Part shown: positions 8,785-16,984 of the stretch, piece by piece
How positions within the stretch are numbered: the stretch's first letter is position 1
Layout of the letters: each line of letters begins with the position of its first letter
Assembly (NCBI GenBank): GCA_021846945.1
Contig: JAJZVZ010000040.1
Span: forward strand, 1 to 32,942
Direction of reading: 5' to 3'
Length of the DNA: 32,942 nt
From: Acidobacteriota bacterium
Lineage (GTDB): Bacteria > Acidobacteriota > Terriglobia > Terriglobales > Acidobacteriaceae
The notes under the pieces: model-generated
Databases searched by the model: none
Seen by the model: the letters and a program-made list of their open reading frames with translations, nothing else
Told to the model about the DNA's origin: nothing
Program-made: the position numbers and the translations under genes

Positions 8785-8869
8785 GATTTACGTTGTCGCC
8801 TCCGGCATCAAGGGTACCTGATGAGAGGCGGGAATCGATAGCCCCTGGCGGCGAGCAATGCCACTGCGG

Positions 8870-10135
8870 TTATGGATAGATACCGCGTAGCTTCACGGCC
8901 TCAGCAACGCGCCCGATGCCCAGCATGTTGGCGGCAAGACGCATTGGAACACCCTGGTCCAGATGCAGCTTCAGCACATCGCGAAACGCCGTCTTCATCA
9001 CGCGTTCGAGGCGGTTGTAAATATCCTGTGCCTCCCAGAACAGGTGCTGCTCATCCTGCACCCATTCAAAGTAGGAAACGGTGACGCCACCGGCGTTGCA
9101 CAGAATGTCAGGAATGACGAAGATTCCTTTGCCATCGAGAATCCTGTCGGCCGCGGGCGTGAGAGGTCCGTTTGCCGCTTCAGCAACGATCCGCGCGCGG
9201 ACCTTAGCCGCATTATCAGCACGGATGGCATTTTCAAGCGCAGCCGGCACCAGGATGTCGCACTCCATCGCCAGCAGTTCGTCGTGATGGATCTCTTCGC
9301 TCTCAGGGAAGCCCTGCACATGTCCGGTGAGGCTCTTCATGCGCATCAGTTCGGGGATATCCAGCCCGTTGCGGTTATAGACGCAGCCTGTCGAGTCACT
9401 GACGGCGATGACCTTTGCTCCTGCCTCGTGGAGTAGCTGCGCGGCGATGGAGCCCGCATTGCCGAAGCCCTGCACCGCAACGGTGGCGCCTTTCAAGGGC
9501 AGGCCCAGGTGTTCGCAGGCGCATTCGATAGTGTAGGAGACGCCACGCCCGGTGGCTTCATTACGGCCGAGCGAGCCACCAAGGCTGATGGGTTTTCCGG
9601 TCACGACTCCGGGAATCGGATAGCCTTTGGTCATGCTGTAGGTGTCCATGATCCATGCCATGGTCTGCGAATTTGTGTAAACGTCAGGGGCGGGGATGTC
9701 CTGCTCGGGGCCGATCATGGGTAGGATCGAACTTGTGTAGCGCCGCGTCATGCGCTCCAATTCGCCCAGAGACATGTGCTTGGGATCGCAGGTAATGCCA
9801 CCCTTGGCGCCGCCAAAAGGGATATTGACGACCGCGCATTTCCATGTCATCCAGGTTGCCAGCGCTTTGATCTCGTCCAGTGTGACCTGGGGGTGGTAGC
9901 GGATGCCGCCCTTGGCTGGGCCGCGCACCGAGCTGTGTTGCACGCGGTAGCCCTCGAAGCGATGGATGTGGCCGTTGTCCATGCGTACGGGCACTGTCAC
10001 TGTGAGCATGCGCTCGGGATACTTGATCATCTCCCGGGTATCCGAGTCCAGTTCCAGCCTGTCCGCCGCCGCGTCGAAGTTCTCCAGGGCAACATCATAG
10101 GCATTCCCTTGAGTTGTTGTTGCCGTCGTAACCAT
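8870..10135 (-). CDS. gdhA: Glu/Leu/Phe/Val dehydrogenase, glutamate dehydrogenase type
   Basis: A 421-residue NAD(P)-dependent glutamate dehydrogenase, interconverting glutamate with 2-oxoglutarate and ammonium. The length fits hexameric bacterial glutamate dehydrogenases rather than the roughly 360-residue leucine dehydrogenases. Substrate-site motifs are PAKGGIRYHP and, in PFGGAKGG, Lys111 as the likely catalytic lysine; the Rossmann motif is GFGNAGS. I chose the ATG at 10135 because a strong Shine-Dalgarno (AAGGAGGG) stands just upstream; a longer in-frame start at 10240 would overlap the aminotransferase. It is the last gene of the six-gene 2-oxoacid operon, 55 bases after ilvE. There it would regenerate 2-oxoglutarate for the aminotransferase with formation of NAD(P)H, or supply glutamate if the pathway runs toward synthesis. 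Confidence 0.93.
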   Translation of the reverse strand: MVTTATTTQGNAYDVALENFDAAADRLELDSDTREMIKYPERMLTVTVPVRMDNGHIHRFEGYRVQHSSVRGPAKGGIRYHPQVTLDEIKALATWMTWKCAVVNIPFGGAKGGITCDPKHMSLGELERMTRRYTSSILPMIGPEQDIPAPDVYTNSQTMAWIMDTYSMTKGYPIPGVVTGKPISLGGSLGRNEATGRGVSYTIECACEHLGLPLKGATVAVQGFGNAGSIAAQLLHEAGAKVIAVSDSTGCVYNRNGLDIPELMRMKSLTGHVQGFPESEEIHHDELLAMECDILVPAALENAIRADNAAKVRARIVAEAANGPLTPAADRILDGKGIFVIPDILCNAGGVTVSYFEWVQDEQHLFWEAQDIYNRLERVMKTAFRDVLKLHLDQGVPMRLAANMLGIGRVAEAVKLRGIYP

Positions 10136-10190
10136 CGCTCTACCCTCCTTGCCTGAGTCATTGGCCGAGGGCCTTTCGCATCGTGCCTGC

Positions 10191-11177
10191 TCAGGTGGTA
10201 TGCATCTCTTCCTGCCGAATGGAATTCCAGGCCTGTTCATGTTGTGGGTGATAGATAGGAAGCAGCCATTTGCGATACTCCGGCAAATGTCCGCGGGTTG
10301 CGTCGAAGTACAACTGACGAAGCTTATGGGTCACGGGGCCAATGCCTGCGTCTTTCACGGGCCGATGATCCACGCGCGTTACCGGAGCGATGCCCACCGC
10401 CGTTCCAGTGAGGAACAACTCGTCACAGACATACAATTCACTGCGGTCGATGGCGCGTTCGGAAATCGGCATCCCGAGCTCCCGCCGGGCCAGTTCGATG
10501 ACTGAGTCGCGCGTAATGCCTTCCAGCACATTTTCAGTGACTGGCGGCGTGAGAAGCTGGCCCTTGCGCACCATGAAGAGATTGCACGTTGCGCCCTCGG
10601 CAACGTGTCCGCTCTCATTGAGGAAAATGGCCTCGTCAAAGCCGTTGCGCTTGGCTTCGTCGCTGGCCAACGCGCTGTTGACGTAAGCCCCGCAGATCTT
10701 GGCGCGCGCCGGGATGGCATTGTCTTCAATGCGCCGCCACGAACTGATGCCCGCGTGCAACCCATTTTCACTGTGCAGATATTCGCCAAAGGGGAGCGCG
10801 ATGACAGCGAAGGCATCTTCATCGTCCGGGCTGACGCCCACCCGCTCGGCACACTTGTATGCGAGCGGGCGGATATAGACATTTGTCCGGAACGCGTTGC
10901 GGCGCATCAGCTCGACGGTGATAGAGCACAACTCCTTTGCCGAGGGCGGAACATCGATGCGGAGGATTCCGCAATTGTCCTTCCATCGCTGGTAGTGCTC
11001 CAGCGGGCGCATCAGGAAGAGCTCCTGCTCGGATTCATTCCAGTGCGCGCGGATTCCTTCAAAGACGCCTGTGCCGTAGTGCAGAGCATGGGTCAGGATG
11101 CCTACGCGCGCCTCGCCGAGAGGCATGTATTGTCCACCAAAGTAAACAATCAGGTTCGGATCTGCTTCAGCTTTCAT
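10191..11177 (-). CDS. ilvE: Branched-chain amino acid aminotransferase (fold-type IV PLP)
   Basis: A 328-residue class IV aminotransferase exchanging amino groups between leucine, isoleucine or valine and 2-oxoglutarate. Family features: HYGTGVFEGIRA near residue 35, the likely PLP lysine Lys160 in ARAKICGAYVNS, EGATCNLF near residue 200, and GTAVGIAPV near the C-terminus. Its ATG overlaps the stop of the preceding oxidoreductase subunit by four bases (ATGA), indicating translational coupling. The operon position between a 2-oxoacid oxidoreductase and glutamate dehydrogenase supports a dedicated role in branched-chain amino acid conversion rather than general biosynthesis. D-amino acid or aromatic specificity cannot be excluded from sequence alone. 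Confidence 0.92.
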   Translation of the reverse strand: MKAEADPNLIVYFGGQYMPLGEARVGILTHALHYGTGVFEGIRAHWNESEQELFLMRPLEHYQRWKDNCGILRIDVPPSAKELCSITVELMRRNAFRTNVYIRPLAYKCAERVGVSPDDEDAFAVIALPFGEYLHSENGLHAGISSWRRIEDNAIPARAKICGAYVNSALASDEAKRNGFDEAIFLNESGHVAEGATCNLFMVRKGQLLTPPVTENVLEGITRDSVIELARRELGMPISERAIDRSELYVCDELFLTGTAVGIAPVTRVDHRPVKDAGIGPVTHKLRQLYFDATRGHLPEYRKWLLPIYHPQHEQAWNSIRQEEMHTT

Positions 11178-12640
11178 GGCAGGACCCCTTCGTGAGCTTC
11201 CTTGTAGATCTTCCGGCCCCGATCGAGTGCGCGCTCGTCCAGGGCCACCCAGCGTGGATTCTTCACCAGGCGGCGCAGCGCGGCGTCGATGCTTGCCTGG
11301 GGCAGAACATCCGCGATTCCCAGCAATGCGCCCAGCATGACCATGTTGCTGGCCCGCGGGTCGCCTAATTCGTCGGCCAGTCGTGTAAACGGACGGGCGA
11401 GGACATGGACATCCGCGCGCTCATACTCCCGTGGGAATGCCTCACCGTTGTAAATGATCCATCCGCCGGGGCGAACGCTGGCATCGAACTTGCGCAGAGA
11501 CGGCTCGTTCATCGCCACCAGCACATCGGGCATCGCCACCAGTGGCGAATCGATCGGCTGGCGCGACAGGCGCACGTGGCAGTTGGACGTGCCCGAGCGC
11601 ATCTCCGGTCCGTAAGACGGAAGCCACGACACTTCCAGACCCGCGTCCAGCCCTGCCTCTGCCAGCACCTCGCCGAGCAGCAGAACGCCCTGACCTCCAA
11701 AGCCCGCGATGCGCACCTGCAGGTCTACTTCCCTGGAGCCTTCCATCGCATGCGCGTTTCCTTCAGGCAGATCCGCATCGGCAACACCGAGGATCCCCGG
11801 AATCTCTTCGAGCGGCGGTGCCGGTTTCTGCTGCGGCAGCGGCTGCGCTTCGCGAGTACGATCGCGGAAGACGCCGAGCGGAAAGGTCTTTTCCATTACG
11901 TCGCGAACCCAGTGCTGCGCCTCGACCGGAGTCATCTTCCAAATTGTCGGGCAGGGCGAAAGCACCTCGACCAGCGAGAAACCCACGCCGCGCACCTGGT
12001 TTTCGACAGCCCGCCTGATGGCGCGCGCGGCCTGCGTGATCTGCTTGTTGTCGCCGAGGCCGACGCGCTCGATATAGACAGGCGCCTCCAGTGTCGCCAG
12101 CATCTCGCAGACGTGCAGAGGATAGCCCTCGGTTGCAGCGCTGCGGCCGCCTGGCGTGGTGGTGCTTTTCTGGCCGATCAGAGTGGTGGGCGCAAACTGG
12201 CCTCCGGTCATGCTGTAGATGGCGTTGTTCACGAAGATCACGGTGATTCGCTCGCCGCGATTGGCCGCATGCACAATCTCCGCCGTGCCGATGGCCGACA
12301 GGTCGCCATCCCCCTGATAGCTGATGACAATGCCTTCGGGGCTGCTGCGTTTCATCGCCGTGGCCACAGCGGGCGCGCGGCCATGCGCAGCCGACACGTT
12401 GCCCACGTCGAAGTAATAATACGTAAACACGCCGCAGCCGACGGGACCAACGAGGATAGTGCGGTCCTTGATGCCCAGTTCCTCGATGGCGCTGGCCAGC
12501 ATCTTGTGGATGTTGCCGTGCCCGCATCCCGGACAAAAATGAGTTTGATGCTGCAGGTCGTCCTTGCGCTCGTAGCGTTCGTAGAACGCCTTGGATTTGG
12601 TGTGCACCACCGTGTAATCGGAGGTTAATTCGCTAGACAT
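11174..12640 (-). CDS. 2-oxoacid:ferredoxin oxidoreductase, fused beta-gamma subunit
   Basis: A 488-residue fusion. The N-terminal part (to about 290) is the thiamine-diphosphate beta subunit: [10 protein letters not shown] at residues 34-43, and a TPP/Mg motif beginning GDGDLSAIG near 110 and closing with the NN of [11 protein letters not shown]. The C-terminal part (about 305-488) is the gamma subunit, starting with the nucleotide-fold motif [12 protein letters not shown]. The linker holds Pro/Gln-rich sequence. With the alpha subunit and ferredoxin encoded upstream it should oxidise a 2-oxoacid plus CoA to acyl-CoA, CO2 and reduced ferredoxin. The start ATG at 12640 overlaps the alpha-subunit stop by eight bases and has an AGGAG upstream; a longer frame from 12751 is unlikely. 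Neighbours point to branched 2-oxoacids (VOR/IOR-like), but 2-oxoglutarate or pyruvate are alternatives. Confidence 0.9.
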   Translation of the reverse strand: MSSELTSDYTVVHTKSKAFYERYERKDDLQHQTHFCPGCGHGNIHKMLASAIEELGIKDRTILVGPVGCGVFTYYYFDVGNVSAAHGRAPAVATAMKRSSPEGIVISYQGDGDLSAIGTAEIVHAANRGERITVIFVNNAIYSMTGGQFAPTTLIGQKSTTTPGGRSAATEGYPLHVCEMLATLEAPVYIERVGLGDNKQITQAARAIRRAVENQVRGVGFSLVEVLSPCPTIWKMTPVEAQHWVRDVMEKTFPLGVFRDRTREAQPLPQQKPAPPLEEIPGILGVADADLPEGNAHAMEGSREVDLQVRIAGFGGQGVLLLGEVLAEAGLDAGLEVSWLPSYGPEMRSGTSNCHVRLSRQPIDSPLVAMPDVLVAMNEPSLRKFDASVRPGGWIIYNGEAFPREYERADVHVLARPFTRLADELGDPRASNMVMLGALLGIADVLPQASIDAALRRLVKNPRWVALDERALDRGRKIYKEAHEGVLP

Positions 12641-13745
12641 TGGCCATTCGCTCCTCTTCCGGTGCGATCGCCGGCAACTCGCGCCGTAGCACTCCAGTGC
12701 GGCGAGCCCATTCACGCACAAAGTCGAGTACTTCATGATGCGACGGCACATTTCCGCCCATGCGATTCAGGAATTCGACCGGCCGTGCTCCGTTCAGCGC
12801 CAGCCGCACATCTTCAAGCAACTGGCCGTTGCTCATCTCCACGACGATGAAGAGCCGCGCATGCTCGGCCAGGCGCCGGAAGTGCATCGTCGGGAAGGGA
12901 TAGAGCGTGATGGGGCGCAGCAAGCCTACATTGAGGCCATCAGCGCGAGCCTCTGCGGTCACGGCTTTCAGGATACGGCCCACAATGCCGTAGCCGACAA
13001 GAACAATCTCCGCCTCGTCGGCACTCCACTCTTCAGCGCGGGTTTCGTACTGCTCGGCATGACGATATTTGGCTTCCATCGCGCGCAGATGCGCCTCCAT
13101 CTCATCAATGTCGAGGTGCAGTGAACCGATCAGGTTGGTACGTGTTTTCGCTGTGCCGGTGACGGCCCACTCTGGCTCTACTGGCGCGGTTGCCGTTTGC
13201 GGGAAGGCTACCGGCTCCATCATCTGCCCGATGAAGCCATCAGCCAGCACGAAGACGGGATTCCTGTAGCGATCCGCCAGCTCGAAGGCCTGCGCCGTCA
13301 AGTCGGCCATCTCCTGCACGGAGTAAGGCGCCAGCACGAGAGTGCGGTAGTTGCCGTGGCCGCCGCCCTTGACGACTTGATGATAATCGCCCTGTTCGGC
13401 CGCGATATTGCCCAGTCCCGGGCCGCCGCGCGTGATGTCCGCAATGACGCAAGGCAGTTCCGCGCCGGCCATGTAGCTGATCCCTTCCTGCATCAGGCTG
13501 ATTCCGGGCCCGCTCGACGCCGTCATGGCGCGCACGCCCGCGCCCGCGGCGCCATAGAGCATGTTGATGGCCGCGACCTCGCTCTCCGCCTGGAGAAATA
13601 CGCCGCCTGCGCGCTGCATATAAAACGCCGCCGCCTCGGCAATCTCACTGGCCGGAGTGATGGGATATCCATAGAAAGCGCGACAACCGGCAAGGATGGC
13701 GCTCTTGACGATGGCTTCATTTCCCTTCATCAGTTGCTTGCGCAT
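12633..13745 (-). CDS. vorB: 2-oxoacid:ferredoxin oxidoreductase alpha subunit (VorB/KorA-like)
   Basis: A 370-residue subunit carrying the pyrimidine-binding and transketolase-C-like domains of the ferredoxin-dependent 2-oxoacid oxidoreductases. Motifs: [11 protein letters not shown] at the N-terminus, the YPITPASEI substrate loop near residue 25, [12 protein letters not shown] near 80, and [17 protein letters not shown] near 110. The length matches VorB/KorA rather than the long single-chain pyruvate enzymes. The start at 13745 has a good Shine-Dalgarno (GGAGGGAGA) and overlaps the ferredoxin gene by 16 bases; an internal ATG at 13730 is a possible alternative. The short overlaps on both sides show it belongs to one transcription unit with the ferredoxin and the beta-gamma fusion. 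Confidence 0.9.
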   Translation of the reverse strand: MRKQLMKGNEAIVKSAILAGCRAFYGYPITPASEIAEAAAFYMQRAGGVFLQAESEVAAINMLYGAAGAGVRAMTASSGPGISLMQEGISYMAGAELPCVIADITRGGPGLGNIAAEQGDYHQVVKGGGHGNYRTLVLAPYSVQEMADLTAQAFELADRYRNPVFVLADGFIGQMMEPVAFPQTATAPVEPEWAVTGTAKTRTNLIGSLHLDIDEMEAHLRAMEAKYRHAEQYETRAEEWSADEAEIVLVGYGIVGRILKAVTAEARADGLNVGLLRPITLYPFPTMHFRRLAEHARLFIVVEMSNGQLLEDVRLALNGARPVEFLNRMGGNVPSHHEVLDFVREWARRTGVLRRELPAIAPEEERMANV

Positions 13746-14029
13746 GAGCTCTCTCCCTCCACGCCGGCGGCCGGCGCGCGCTTTGCGCCAACCTGGGGAC
13801 TGGTGGCGCGTAGCACGGTAATCGCGCCCGGCTCAGGGCAGACCAGAAAGCAGATTCCGCAGCCGGTACAACCCGAGCCCGCATAGACCGCGGTGCGATA
13901 GCCATAGTGATTCAGCCGTTCGCCAATGTGGATGACCTTCGGTGGGCAGGCCTCGACGCACAACCCGCATCCCTTGCACTCGTCGGTATCGATATACAAC
14001 AGACCCCGATCCCGCTTTTGAGCTTCCAT
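13730..14029 (-). CDS. 2x[4Fe-4S] ferredoxin, probable oxidoreductase delta subunit
   Basis: A 99-residue bacterial-type ferredoxin with two complete CxxCxxCxxxCP clusters: [12 protein letters not shown] near residue 15 and [12 protein letters not shown] near residue 50. It is the likely electron-transfer subunit of the 2-oxoacid oxidoreductase encoded by the next two genes and probably passes electrons to a free ferredoxin. A GGAAGGA element lies eight bases before the ATG. The C-terminal 25 residues after the second cluster are Ala/Pro-rich and look non-structural; they overlap the start of the alpha subunit in another frame. Confidence 0.92.
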   Translation of the reverse strand: MEAQKRDRGLLYIDTDECKGCGLCVEACPPKVIHIGERLNHYGYRTAVYAGSGCTGCGICFLVCPEPGAITVLRATSPQVGAKRAPAAGVEGESSCASN

Positions 14030-14058
14030 AATCTAATTCCTTCCCGGCGCGCCGCTCG

Positions 14059-15384
14059 TCAGGCGAGTGCGGCCGCCGCCTTCTCGCGTTCCATGTAATG
14101 GGAGCGCACAGCGAAATCCTCCAGTTCCTGCTGAAAGCGCGGTTCGGCAATGGCGATCAGCGCCTGAGCTCGTTCGCGCAGCGTCTTGCCGTGCAGATAG
14201 GCGATGCCGTGCTCGGTAATCACGTAATGCACATCGGCGCGCGATGTCACCACTCCTGCGCCCGGCTCGAGCATCGGCACGATCCGCGAAACCTTGCCGC
14301 CCAGCGCCGTCGATGGCAGGGCAATGATCGGCACGCCGCCTTTGGAGCGCGCCGCTCCACGAATGAAGTCCACCTGCCCGCCAAATCCGCTGTAGGGTTT
14401 GGTGCCGATGGAATCGGAGCAAACCTGTCCGGTCAGGTCCACCTGCAGAGCCGAGTTGATGGCGATCATCCGGTCATTGCGCGCCACCACGAAAGGATCA
14501 TTAGTAAAGCTGATGGAGCGGAACTCGAAGGCGGAGTTCTCATGAATGAAGTCGAAAAGTCGCCGCGTTCCGAGCACGAAGCCGGCTACGGCCTTGCCGC
14601 GGAGCAGCGACTTTTGCTCGCCGTTCAATATGCCCGCTTCGATCAGCTCGATAACGCCGTCCGAACACATCTCGGTGTGGATGCCGAGATCGCGCTTGCC
14701 GTCAAGGCATTTGAGCACGGCTTCCGGAATGCCTCCGATCCCCGTCTGCAGCGTGGCGCCGTCCGGGATGAGCGACGCGACGTGCTGCGCGACGCGCATA
14801 TGCACGTCGGTAGATACCTCCGTGCGAAGTTCGAGAAGCGGCCGTGTGTCTTCAACAATCGCGGAGATGTGGCTGACGTGAACGAATGTGTCGCCGTGTG
14901 TGCGCGGCATCAACTCGTTGACTTGCGCGATGACAACCGGGGCACATCGCGTCGCCGTAAGCGTGCAATCAACGGTGGTTCCCAGGCTCACAAAGCCGTG
15001 CTCGTCGGGTGGCGAAACCTGCATCAGCACCACATCCAGCGGCATGACGCCGTTGACGAACAAGCCTTCAATTTCACTCAGAAAGATCGGGGTGTAATCG
15101 GCGCGGCCCGCGGCGACCGCCGGGCGCACGTTTGCGCCCAGGAACAATCCGCGATGGCGGATATGCCCTTCGTACTCGGGCTTGGTGTAGTCTGCGCTCC
15201 CCAGCGTCATCATGTGGACGACTTCCACATCGTGAACGCAGGGGGCGCGGGCTACCAGCGCATCCACCAGCGCCGAGGGGGTGCCGCATCCCGACTGAAT
15301 CCAAACACGTGCGCCGGAGTGTATGGCCTCCAGTGCCTGAGCTGCGCTCTGGCACTTGTTGCGGTAGTCTTCGCTCCAGGTCAT
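14059..15384 (-). CDS. Acyl-CoA:carboxylate CoA-transferase (acetyl-CoA hydrolase/4-hydroxybutyrate CoA-transferase family)
   Basis: A 441-residue class I CoA-transferase. Seen: the oxyanion/CoA-site motif TGIGGIPEAV (residues 214-223), Glu238 in GIHTEM, which stands where the catalytic glutamate of 4-hydroxybutyrate CoA-transferases is placed, and the GFGGQVDF motif. It would move CoA between acetyl- or acyl-CoA and a carboxylate. As first gene of the operon, its probable job is to release a branched acid (isobutyrate, isovalerate, 2-methylbutyrate) from acyl-CoA while conserving the thioester on acetate, or to activate such acids in the opposite direction. The ATG at 15384 has GGAAGG about nine bases upstream and begins where family homology begins; the frame extends 32 codons further without conserved content. 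Specificity cannot be read from sequence. Confidence 0.88.
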   Translation of the reverse strand: MTWSEDYRNKCQSAAQALEAIHSGARVWIQSGCGTPSALVDALVARAPCVHDVEVVHMMTLGSADYTKPEYEGHIRHRGLFLGANVRPAVAAGRADYTPIFLSEIEGLFVNGVMPLDVVLMQVSPPDEHGFVSLGTTVDCTLTATRCAPVVIAQVNELMPRTHGDTFVHVSHISAIVEDTRPLLELRTEVSTDVHMRVAQHVASLIPDGATLQTGIGGIPEAVLKCLDGKRDLGIHTEMCSDGVIELIEAGILNGEQKSLLRGKAVAGFVLGTRRLFDFIHENSAFEFRSISFTNDPFVVARNDRMIAINSALQVDLTGQVCSDSIGTKPYSGFGGQVDFIRGAARSKGGVPIIALPSTALGGKVSRIVPMLEPGAGVVTSRADVHYVITEHGIAYLHGKTLRERAQALIAIAEPRFQQELEDFAVRSHYMEREKAAAALA

Positions 15385-15681
15385 CTTCGATTGCCTTCCC
15401 GTACTTGCGCCGGGTGCACGCATCGATCCCTTCGCGGCTGCCGTACGATGCGGACAAATACTCTGCACCGTCCCCGCCAAGAGATGCTCCTTGGCCCTAT
15501 AAGGGACACTGCCTAAAGCCCGAATTATCCTACGAATACCGAAGAAAACGCCGCTGTGACGGTCGTCACCCAGCGCGACAAGTGCTTAGTCGCCGGCACG
15601 GATGGCCTTGATTCGATTGGGATAGAGATGTCCGTGCCGGCTCGACGGCCAGGAGAGATGCACCAAGCCGGCCGGATTGAT
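15385..15681. promoter_or_regulatory. Gap ahead of the 2-oxoacid operon with dyads
   Basis: This 297-base gap lies between the lactonase stop and the CoA-transferase start, both minus strand. It should contain the terminator of the D-amino-acid operon and the promoter of the 2-oxoacid operon. Dyads seen: the large hairpin at 15592-15641, GTGAC-GGTC-GTCAC at 15556-15569, and CCCTATAAGGG at 15495-15505. I could not find a clear -35/-10 pair. The two smaller dyads are operator candidates only. Confidence 0.4.
15592..15641. terminator. Large inverted repeat downstream of the lactonase gene
   Basis: GCCGGCACGGA (15592-15602) pairs perfectly with TCCGTGCCGGC (15631-15641) across a 28-base loop, and a further GTC/GAC can pair after a two-base bulge. 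It lies 41 bases past the lactonase stop. There is no U-tract, so it could be a Rho-type or transcript-stabilising structure rather than a classical terminator. Confidence 0.5.
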
Positions 15682-16932
15682 TTACACGAGGAAAGTGATC
15701 ATCGCCGGCGTCCCAACCGGCGTATAGTGGCCCGTAAAACTGAGCATACCGGTGCCGCGATTGACCCGGAACAAAGTAATGCAGTCGCTGCGCTGATCGC
15801 AGGCATAGAGGAAGTCATGAGTGGGACCAATCGCGAAGTTCCTGGGATAATCGCCCATGGTTGCCGCTTCGCCGATGTGCCTGAGCCGGCCGCTGCTTTC
15901 GATGGCGCAGATGGCGATCGAATTGTGCAGCCGATTGGCGGCGTAGAGGAATTTCCCATCCTGCGAGACGTGAATCTCCGATCCGAAGTTGGTTCCTGCA
16001 AAGCCTGCGGGCAGGGAAGAGATGGTTTGCTGCACGCTCAGTGAGCCACTGGCGGGATCGTAGTGGAAGAAGGCAATGGTCGATGCTTCTTCCTGTAGCG
16101 TATAGAGCCAATGGCCATTGGGATGAAAGGCGAAGTGGCGGGGACCATCGCCGGTGGGCAGATGCACGACCGGTGTGCCGCTGGACGGAGTCAGCTTTCC
16201 GGATGCGGAGTCGAACCGATAAACGTAGATGCGGTCCTGCCCCAGGTCGGTAGACAGCACAAATTTGTTTTGGGGATCGGCGGAGATCATGTGCGCGTGC
16301 GGCGCGTCGTGTCCGCTGATGGCAAAGCTGCCCGGAGGCGCGCTGGTTGCATGCTTGGCTCCAACCGAGCCGGTATCGTGATGGATGTCAACCGCGGAGC
16401 CAAGCGATCCTCCGGCATGGATGGGGAGCACGGCGATCGTTCCGCCGGCGTAGTTGGCCACAAAGGCAAATCTTCCTGCGGCGTCGAGGCTCATGTGGGC
16501 CGGGCCTGCGCCTTCGGAACTGACCGTGTTGAGATGTGTCAGGCCGCCGCTGGCCGCGTCGATAGCGAAAGCGCTAACCGAGCCGCTGTGACCCTGGAAG
16601 TCGGTGACTTCATTGATGGCGTAAAGATACTTCTTCGAAGGATGAATCGCGAGCCAGGAGGGATTGGGTGTCTTTGCAACCAATCTGCGATTCGATAACT
16701 CTCCCGTATGCGCGTCCACGTCGAAAAGATAGATGCCCTCTCCGTTGGATCCGCCGTCGCTGGAGCCGGTATAGGTCCCGACATAGGCAAGAATTTTCCC
16801 GTTTCGCGCATCGGAGGTGGAGCCCTGCGCCCTTCCCAGCGCGGAGTGTGCAAGGGCAAGCGCAGCGGTGGTCTTGAGAAAATCGCGGCGGGTGTTGATT
16901 TGCGGCAGGTTCCCGTTTGTCATGTCATCCAT
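15682..16932 (-). CDS. Tat-exported lactonase-family seven-bladed propeller protein
   Basis: A 416-residue member of the Lactonase family (Pfam PF10282; 6-phosphogluconolactonase YbhE / muconate cycloisomerase fold). The twin-arginine signal NTRRDFLKTT (residues 13-22) with a hydrophobic Ala/Leu segment and an AQG cleavage region indicates periplasmic location. The mature protein opens with LAYVGTYTG, typical of the family, and carries blades with YAINEV, FVANYAGG and HAHMISADPQNKF. A start at 16923 (fourth residue) has the better AAGGA spacing, so the exact start is uncertain. It is 52 bases behind the GntP permease gene and probably co-transcribed. A periplasmic sugar-lactone hydrolase feeding the permease is the simplest role; because of the Tat signal the substrate is unlikely to be phosphorylated 6-phosphogluconolactone. 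Confidence 0.83.
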   Translation of the reverse strand: MDDMTNGNLPQINTRRDFLKTTAALALAHSALGRAQGSTSDARNGKILAYVGTYTGSSDGGSNGEGIYLFDVDAHTGELSNRRLVAKTPNPSWLAIHPSKKYLYAINEVTDFQGHSGSVSAFAIDAASGGLTHLNTVSSEGAGPAHMSLDAAGRFAFVANYAGGTIAVLPIHAGGSLGSAVDIHHDTGSVGAKHATSAPPGSFAISGHDAPHAHMISADPQNKFVLSTDLGQDRIYVYRFDSASGKLTPSSGTPVVHLPTGDGPRHFAFHPNGHWLYTLQEEASTIAFFHYDPASGSLSVQQTISSLPAGFAGTNFGSEIHVSQDGKFLYAANRLHNSIAICAIESSGRLRHIGEAATMGDYPRNFAIGPTHDFLYACDQRSDCITLFRVNRGTGMLSFTGHYTPVGTPAMITFLV

Positions 16933-16984
16933 CCTTTCAGAAGTCCTTTCCGGCAGGCCAGAGCTGCGGGAGAATTTTCATTTG

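Noticed and set aside
10136..10240. N-terminal extension of glutamate dehydrogenase
   Set aside because: The strong AAGGAGGG just before 10135 and family homology both place the start at 10135; the extension overlaps ilvE.
11405..12628. Long plus-strand open frame (about 407 codons) opposite the oxidoreductase beta-gamma gene
   Set aside because: It is the GC-rich antisense shadow of a gene with clear family motifs; its translation is Arg/His/Ala-rich without domains.
14098..15516. Plus-strand open frame of about 472 codons opposite the CoA-transferase
   Set aside because: Antisense shadow; the minus strand carries the full CoA-transferase motif set and the overlapping operon structure.
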